From Candidatus Edwardsbacteria bacterium (lineage in GTDB: Bacteria > Edwardsbacteria > AC1 > EtOH8): DNA of 64,000 bases. The stretch lies in assembly GCA_031082425.1 (NCBI GenBank), contig JAVHLB010000004.1, forward strand, positions 124,001-188,000. The letters run 5' to 3'. The position numbers were made by a program, and so were the translations under genes. A model generated the notes under the pieces. The model was not told the origin of the DNA. It worked only from the letters and a program-made list of their open reading frames with translations, and did not search any database. The number at the start of each line of letters is the position of its first letter. The stretch's first letter is position 1. Below, piece after piece: positions 59,708 through 64,000 of the stretch.

Positions 59708-60312
59708 TTATCTTTATAGAGCCCCTGCTGCTGGATGTATTGTCTGACCCTGGGAGGCACCAAGTATTCTATACTGGCACCGCGAAAGATTCTCCCCCGA
59801 ATATCTGAAGCGCTGATCTCGATAAGCGGGACCGTCAGAAAACCCGTCTCCTTCCTCCATTTGCTCTCAACCTCCACGGTCCTGTACCCGGGCCGGGACA
59901 TGACCACCACTTGGCATATTTTCAATATCTCCTCGGGCTTCCTCCAGGTGGAAAGGGCCAAAGCCTGATCCAGGCCGATCAATAGGTATAATTCTGAACC
60001 GGGGAACATTTTTTTTAACTTCTTCAGGCTTTCTACCGTATACGAGGCGCACTGAGATGCCAGTTCGATATCTGAAACCGTAAAATGCTTATTGCCCGTA
60101 ATGCCCAGCTGGACCATTTTAAATCTTATTGCGGGCGGGGATATCTTCCAGTTGCATTTATGGGGCGGCTTCCCGGCCGGAACGAATATCAGCCGGTCCA
60201 GCCCCAGGGCCTCCAGGGCGCTCTGGGCGGCTATCAAGTGTCCGTAATGGATGGGATCGAAGGTGCCACCGAAGATCCCGATCTTTTTTGTTTTATTTTC
60301 GATCACCACCAT
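59704..60312 (-). CDS. nadD: Nicotinate-nucleotide adenylyltransferase
   Basis: Forms NaAD from nicotinate mononucleotide and ATP in NAD synthesis. The 202 residues begin near KKIGIFGGTFDPIHYGHLIA, the nucleotidyltransferase GxFxPxHxGH motif. VPAGKPPHK and LYLLIGLDQALALSTWRKPEE follow. The C-terminal ISASDIRGRIFRG (ISxTxxR motif) completes ATP binding. It precedes the M50 fusion with a four-base overlap and follows the BamD-like gene by 9 bases. Gene order bamD-nadD is on one strand with comM. Confidence 0.96.
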   Translation of the reverse strand: MVVIENKTKKIGIFGGTFDPIHYGHLIAAQSALEALGLDRLIFVPAGKPPHKCNWKISPPAIRFKMVQLGITGNKHFTVSDIELASQCASYTVESLKKLKKMFPGSELYLLIGLDQALALSTWRKPEEILKICQVVVMSRPGYRTVEVESKWRKETGFLTVPLIEISASDIRGRIFRGASIEYLVPPRVRQYIQQQGLYKDK

Positions 60313-60321
60313 GTAGACGGC

Positions 60322-61029
60322 CTAGTTGGTCTGGTCGCTCTTGGTGCTGTCAGCCGCTGGCTCCGGTTTTGCCGGGGCCGTTTTTTTCAGCAGCGGTTCG
60401 ATCTGCAGCAGCATCTGGCCCGATTTTCCGGCCCAGGAAGTTCCGGGATAATCCTTGATGACGCCCTGGAAATATATCTGGGCCGGGGAATATTGTTTCA
60501 TCTTGAAATATATCAAGCCTGACTCGTAATCCTTGTGGGCCAGCTTTTCGTTTACTTGCAGCAGCAGCTTCTGGGCATCCTCCTGGCCCTCCGGGTAGCG
60601 CTCAAAATACAACTGCAGAGTGCTTTTGGCTTTTTCGGCGGTCTCGCTTTGGTCCAGGGCATAGTTGGGCGACATTTTGTAATAAGCGTAAGCCATGCGA
60701 TAAAGGCCCTTTTCGGCCATGGGGCTGGAAGGATAGTCGGAGGTCAAATGCTGGTACTCGTCAACCGCCGCGGCATAATCCTTGGTGTTAAAATAGCATT
60801 CCCCCAGGTAATACGAAGCCTCGGCGGCCACCCTGGTGCCGGAGTAGTTATAAACGATCTCTTTGAAATCGTCTATGGCATCCACATATTTCTTCTGGTT
60901 GTAAAACTCCATGCCCCTGGCAAAAGTGTCCTCGGCATCAAGTTTGGCCACCGCCTTTTTCCCGCCGCAGGAGATCATTGACAACATTATCAACAGCGCC
61001 GCCGTTATGGATAGGATACCTTTTTGCAT
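60322..61029 (-). CDS. bamD: BamD-like outer-membrane assembly lipoprotein
   Basis: A 235-residue TPR lipoprotein. The lipobox is LSMISCGGK (Cys21). Five TPR-like units follow (RGMEFYNQKKYVDAIDDFKE, AASYYLGECYFNTKDYAAAV-like and RMAYAYYKMSPNYALDQ), matching BamD/ComL, which helps insert beta-barrel proteins. The C-terminal tail is polar. It fits with the TonB-dependent receptor in the window. The YfiO-type central motif NYALDQ, with a gap, is typical of this family. Confidence 0.88.
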   Translation of the reverse strand: MQKGILSITAALLIMLSMISCGGKKAVAKLDAEDTFARGMEFYNQKKYVDAIDDFKEIVYNYSGTRVAAEASYYLGECYFNTKDYAAAVDEYQHLTSDYPSSPMAEKGLYRMAYAYYKMSPNYALDQSETAEKAKSTLQLYFERYPEGQEDAQKLLLQVNEKLAHKDYESGLIYFKMKQYSPAQIYFQGVIKDYPGTSWAGKSGQMLLQIEPLLKKTAPAKPEPAADSTKSDQTN

Positions 61030-61061
61030 TTACTGCTCCTTGTATTGTGAGATTGAATATT

Positions 61062-62600
61062 TCACTGGCCCCACACGTTCCGGTCCAGGCTGCGGTATTG
61101 TATGGCCTCGGCTATCTGGGCCGGGGAGATGTTTTCCGACCCGTCCAGATCGGCAATGGTGCGCGACACCTTGAGTATCCGGTCGTAGGCCCTGGCCGAC
61201 AAGCCGAATTTGTTGATGGCATTGCGCAGCATTTCATCGCTGGATTCATCGATGGTGCAGAATTTACGGATATCTTTTGACTGCATATGGGCGTTGCAGA
61301 AGATGTTCTTCCGGCCCTGAAACCTTTTAAGCTGTACATCCCGGGCCTGGTCAACCCTGGATTGAATGGCCCCGGAGCATTCCCCGGGTTCTTTTTGGGT
61401 AAGCTCCTGGTACTTGAGGGCCGGCACTTCTATATGGATGTCTATCCTGTCCAGCAGCGGGCCGGAGACCTTGGACATGTATTTTTGAATGCTCTGGGGG
61501 CTGCAGTTGCACTCGTGGTTGGGGTCGGTGTAATACCCGCAGGGACAGGGATTCATGGCGGCGGCCAGCATGAACCAGGCCGGAAAGGTCAGGGACATGG
61601 CCGCCCTCGATATGGTCACCTTCCCGTCCTCCAGCGGCTGGCGCATCACCTCCAGCACGTTCTTGTTGAACTCAGGCAGCTCGTCCAGGAACAGCACCCC
61701 GTGATGGGCCAGGGAGACCTCGCCCGGCCGAGGATGGGCGCCCCCGCCGATCAGTCCGGCGTCGCTGATGGTGTGGTGCGGGGTCCGGAAAGGCCTGGTG
61801 GCCACCAGGGCCGAATTGACCGGCAGCAGGCCGGCCACGCTGTGGATCTTGGTGGTCTCCAGGGCTTCGGCCAGGGACATCTTGGGCAGAATGGTGGGAA
61901 GCCTCCTGGCCAGCATGGTCTTGCCGGACCCCGGCGGTCCGATCATCAGGATATTGTGGCCGCCGGCGGCCGCCACCTCCAGGGCCCTCTTGACATGGGC
62001 CTGGCCCTTGACATCGGAGAAATCCACCGGGTAAACTGCGCTGTCGCTGAAGATCCTGTTCAGGTCGACCCGGTGGGCCTCTATCACGGTCTCTTTATTG
62101 AAGAAAGCCACCGCCTGCTTCAGGGTGTTGACCGGATAGATCTCTATCCCCTCCACGATGGCGGCCTCCTGGGCATTTGCGGCCGGCAGCATCAGCCCCT
62201 TGAACCCGGCATCCCTCATGGCCGCTGCTATCGGCAGGCTGCCCCGCACCGGCCTTAAGCTGCCGTCCAGGGAGAGCTCGCCCAGTATGGCGATCTTGTC
62301 GAAGTCGTCGCCCAGCACCTGCTGGTGGGCCGCCAGGATCCCCAGGGCGATGGGAAGATCGAAAGCCGATCCCTCTTTTTTAATATCGGCCGGCGCTAGG
62401 TTGACGGTGATCCGCTTCAGGGGGAAGACAAAATTGGAGTTTTTTATGGCGCTCTCCACCCGCTCCCGTGATTCCTTGACCGCGTTGTCCGGCAGACCCA
62501 CCATGGCAAATCCGGGAATGGTGGAGCCCAGATCGGTCTCGATCTCCACCGGATAGGCGTCTATGCCCAGCACCGCCGCGGATATCAGTTTTGACAGCAT
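61062..62600 (-). CDS. comM: ComM/YifB-family AAA+ ATPase (Mg-chelatase-like)
   Basis: A 512-residue protein of the ComM/YifB family, helping branch migration during natural transformation. The N-terminal lon-type fold has LGIDAYPVEIETDLGS and VGLPDNAVKESRERV. The AAA+ part shows Walker A GPPGSGKTMLARRLP, Walker B GVLFLDELPEFN and sensor segments. The C-terminal YifB domain has CNAHMQSKDIRKFC and SARAYDRILKVSRTIADLDG. The ATG at 62600 is preferred over the frame's upstream start at 62630. Its 5' end overlaps the upstream glycosyltransferase gene by 16 bases. Confidence 0.93.
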   Translation of the reverse strand: MLSKLISAAVLGIDAYPVEIETDLGSTIPGFAMVGLPDNAVKESRERVESAIKNSNFVFPLKRITVNLAPADIKKEGSAFDLPIALGILAAHQQVLGDDFDKIAILGELSLDGSLRPVRGSLPIAAAMRDAGFKGLMLPAANAQEAAIVEGIEIYPVNTLKQAVAFFNKETVIEAHRVDLNRIFSDSAVYPVDFSDVKGQAHVKRALEVAAAGGHNILMIGPPGSGKTMLARRLPTILPKMSLAEALETTKIHSVAGLLPVNSALVATRPFRTPHHTISDAGLIGGGAHPRPGEVSLAHHGVLFLDELPEFNKNVLEVMRQPLEDGKVTISRAAMSLTFPAWFMLAAAMNPCPCGYYTDPNHECNCSPQSIQKYMSKVSGPLLDRIDIHIEVPALKYQELTQKEPGECSGAIQSRVDQARDVQLKRFQGRKNIFCNAHMQSKDIRKFCTIDESSDEMLRNAINKFGLSARAYDRILKVSRTIADLDGSENISPAQIAEAIQYRSLDRNVWGQ

Positions 62601-63328
62601 TTGAATGGATCCGATCGGAGGATATTCCATTTATTCAGGCGGTACAGCAGGGCCGTTTTCAGGCATCCTGCGCCGTACCCCAGACTGCGGAAAAAGTTTA
62701 TCGAGGAGGCCTCCTTGAAATATTTGGTGGGGCAGGTCACCTCGGCCACCCGGAAATCATGGTACAGGATCTGGGACAGCATCTGATTATCGAACACAAA
62801 ATCGTCGCTGTTGGCCTGCCAACCTACCCTCTGCAGCACCTCCCGGCTGAAGGCCCGGTATCCGGTATGGTATTCCGAAAGCTTTTGCCCCATCAGGATG
62901 TTCTGGACCATGGTCAGCAGCCGGTTGGCGTAATATTTATAACGGGGCATCCCTCCCTGGATGGCCTTGCCGCCCAGTATCCGGGAGCCCAGCACCACGT
63001 CGTATTCTCCGGACTCTATAAGATCGATCATGGCCGGTATCAGCTTGGGGGTGTACTGGTAATCGGGGTGCAGCATGATGATGATATCGGCCCCCAGCTC
63101 CAGGGCCTTTTTATAGCAGGTCTTCTGGTTGGCGCCGTAGCCCCGGTTGCTCTGGTGAAGATGGGTCTCTATGCCCAGTTCACGGGCCACCGCCACCGTC
63201 TGGTCGTTGCTGGCATCATCCACCAGGATCACCTTGTCCACCACGGACAGCGGGATCTCCCGGTAGGTATCGGCCAGCGTTCGGGAGGCATTATAAGCCG
63301 GAAGGACTACAACTACCATCTTCACCAA
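62585..63328 (-). CDS. Family 2 glycosyltransferase (dolichol-phosphate mannose synthase-like)
   Basis: A 247-residue GT2 enzyme. The N-terminal VVVVLPAYNASRTLADTY, then KVILVDDASNDQTVAVARE, bind the nucleotide sugar. IIIMLHPDYQYTPKLIPAM has the D-x-D-like position. The acceptor segment is HTGYRAFSREVL. No C-terminal membrane helices are seen, so it is a soluble or peripheral type. It probably makes a polyprenyl-phosphate sugar or an envelope glycan; the acceptor is unknown. It is 1 base from yraN and overlaps comM. Confidence 0.88.
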   Translation of the reverse strand: MVKMVVVVLPAYNASRTLADTYREIPLSVVDKVILVDDASNDQTVAVARELGIETHLHQSNRGYGANQKTCYKKALELGADIIIMLHPDYQYTPKLIPAMIDLIESGEYDVVLGSRILGGKAIQGGMPRYKYYANRLLTMVQNILMGQKLSEYHTGYRAFSREVLQRVGWQANSDDFVFDNQMLSQILYHDFRVAEVTCPTKYFKEASSINFFRSLGYGAGCLKTALLYRLNKWNILRSDPFKCCQN

Positions 63329-63703
63329 TCATCTGGGATTGATACGGAAAGCGTCCTCGATGTGCTCCATTATCTTTTTCCCGCCGGTAAATTTTATGGC
63401 CACCACGTCGAAACGGCAGTCGGCTTTTCCATAAAGATCTTTCAGGTACAGGTATTTCTTGGCCAGCCGGCCGATCTGCCTCTGTTTGCTTATTCCCACA
63501 GCCTGGACCGGCTGGCCGTATTCTTCCGAGAACCGGGTCTTGACCTCTATGAATACTATGATCGGCCCGTCCCGGGCTATTATGTCGATCTCTCCGTCCC
63601 GCCCGGAGTGCCAGTTTCTCTCATCTATGACATAACCCTTTTGCGACAAAAAAGAGACGGCCAGTTCCTCCCCCCATTTACCGGCGGACGGCGTCTCTTT
63701 CAT
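63329..63703 (-). CDS. yraN: YraN/UPF0102 family protein
   Basis: A 124-residue protein of the UPF0102 group, which has a Holliday-junction resolvase-like (PD-D/ExK) nuclease fold. The motifs are KWGEELAVSFLSQKGY, RNWHSGRDGEIDIIARDG (Asp), IIVFIEVKTRFSEEYG (E-x-K) and FDVVAIKF. ATG at 63703 has GGGAG upstream; the longer frame to 63820 lies inside rnhB. It commonly follows rnhB, as here, and a role in DNA processing is likely but unproven. Confidence 0.9.
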   Translation of the reverse strand: MKETPSAGKWGEELAVSFLSQKGYVIDERNWHSGRDGEIDIIARDGPIIVFIEVKTRFSEEYGQPVQAVGISKQRQIGRLAKKYLYLKDLYGKADCRFDVVAIKFTGGKKIMEHIEDAFRINPR

Positions 63704-63704
63704 T

Positions 63705-64000
63705 TCAGGCTCCCAGTAAAGATTTGACCGGCTCAAAACTTTTGCGGTGAATGGCACAGGGGCCGTATCTGTTAAGTGCGGCAATATGATATCTGGTGCC
63801 GTAGCCCTTGTGCCTGTCAAAACCGTAGCCGGGGAAATCGTTATGATGGGCCCTCATCAGCGAATCCCGCAGGCATTTGGCGATTATCGATGCCGAGGCG
63901 ATGGACAGGCTGAGGGAATCCCCGGCTATGACCGCCCTAGCCTCTTGGGGCTTGAGGCCCTTGGGCAATCCCCGGGGGATCCTATTGCCGTCGATCAGGA
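63705..64000 (-). CDS. rnhB: Ribonuclease HII, N-terminus beyond right edge
   Basis: The 3' part of rnhB, removing RNA from RNA-DNA hybrids and single ribonucleotides from DNA. The frame runs to the edge without a start. LIDGNRIPRGLPKGLK is followed by the active-site region GDSLSLSIASASIIAK, then RAHHNDFPGYGFDRHKGYGT and YGPCAIHRKSFEPVK, all typical of RNase HII. The stop (63705) is one base before the yraN start region, so the two are coupled. Confidence 0.93.
   Translation of the reverse strand, partial: LIDGNRIPRGLPKGLKPQEARAVIAGDSLSLSIASASIIAKCLRDSLMRAHHNDFPGYGFDRHKGYGTRYHIAALNRYGPCAIHRKSFEPVKSLLGA

Overview
The window is a chromosomal stretch of a diderm bacterium with mid-range GC. 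It carries Lnt, a BamD-like lipoprotein, a TonB-dependent receptor and a TonB-like protein. Two large exported proteins (34708-37572 and 46850-50470) end in the FlgD-like beta-sandwich tail common in uncultured lineages around the FCB superphylum (for example Edwardsbacteria, TA06, WOR-3, KSB1). That placement is an inference from gene style. No rRNA or phylogenetic marker set is present to settle it. Most coding capacity is ordinary chromosomal genes. There is no transposase, integrase, prophage or CRISPR array.

Layout. 1-5.2 kb: a partial TPR protein, dtd, a tungsten-type aldehyde ferredoxin oxidoreductase with an unusual lysine-rich tail and its polyferredoxin, and a tandem pair of paralogous small exported proteins. 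5.3-12.6 kb: a PLP-dependent acyltransferase, a SAM-I riboswitch, metF-metH and two ferritin-like proteins. 12.6-20.9 kb, mainly minus strand: tpiA, pgk, a metallo-beta-lactamase-fold hydrolase, several unknown exported or coiled-coil proteins and a LarA-like protein. 21-24.2 kb: tRNA-Lys(CTT), two unknowns, then tRNA-Arg(ACG)-tadA-tRNA-Ser(CGA), followed by a repeat-rich gene-free stretch. 24.2-29.3 kb: a cobalamin riboswitch and a B12 uptake operon (btuF-btuC-btuD, a small winged-helix protein, and a receptor). 29.4-34.1 kb: purN, lnt, a TonB-like protein and an ECF sigma/anti-sigma pair. 34.1-34.6 kb: tRNA-Ser(GCT) and tRNA-Ser(TGA) with repeats between them. 34.7-44.6 kb, minus strand: an M28 peptidase, htpX, a histidine kinase with a response regulator, a radical SAM protein, a UvrD helicase and an LPP20-like protein. 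44.7-50.5 kb: a sigma54 activator, a near-consensus sigma54 promoter and the two-gene operon behind it. 50.5-59.7 kb: a cyclic-nucleotide module. 59.7-64 kb: housekeeping genes nadD, bamD-like, comM, a GT2, yraN and partial rnhB.

How the parts work together. B12 import (cobalamin riboswitch operon) feeds the B12-dependent methionine synthase MetH, which is paired with MetF and preceded, at a distance, by a SAM-I riboswitch. At 44.8-50.5 kb a GAF-AAA+-Fis regulator lies just upstream of a -24/-12 promoter, with an inverted repeat about 100 bases before it. This looks like a self-contained circuit controlling one large exported protein. At 50.5-59.7 kb a class III nucleotide cyclase sits in a probable operon with a stand-alone cyclic-nucleotide-binding protein. 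Nearby are a second such protein and a fusion of a PqqD-like domain, an M50 intramembrane protease and two cyclic-nucleotide-binding domains. These are the strongest candidates for undescribed biology.

Promoters that can be read are mostly TTGACA-17-TATAAT type, so a standard housekeeping sigma factor is implied.
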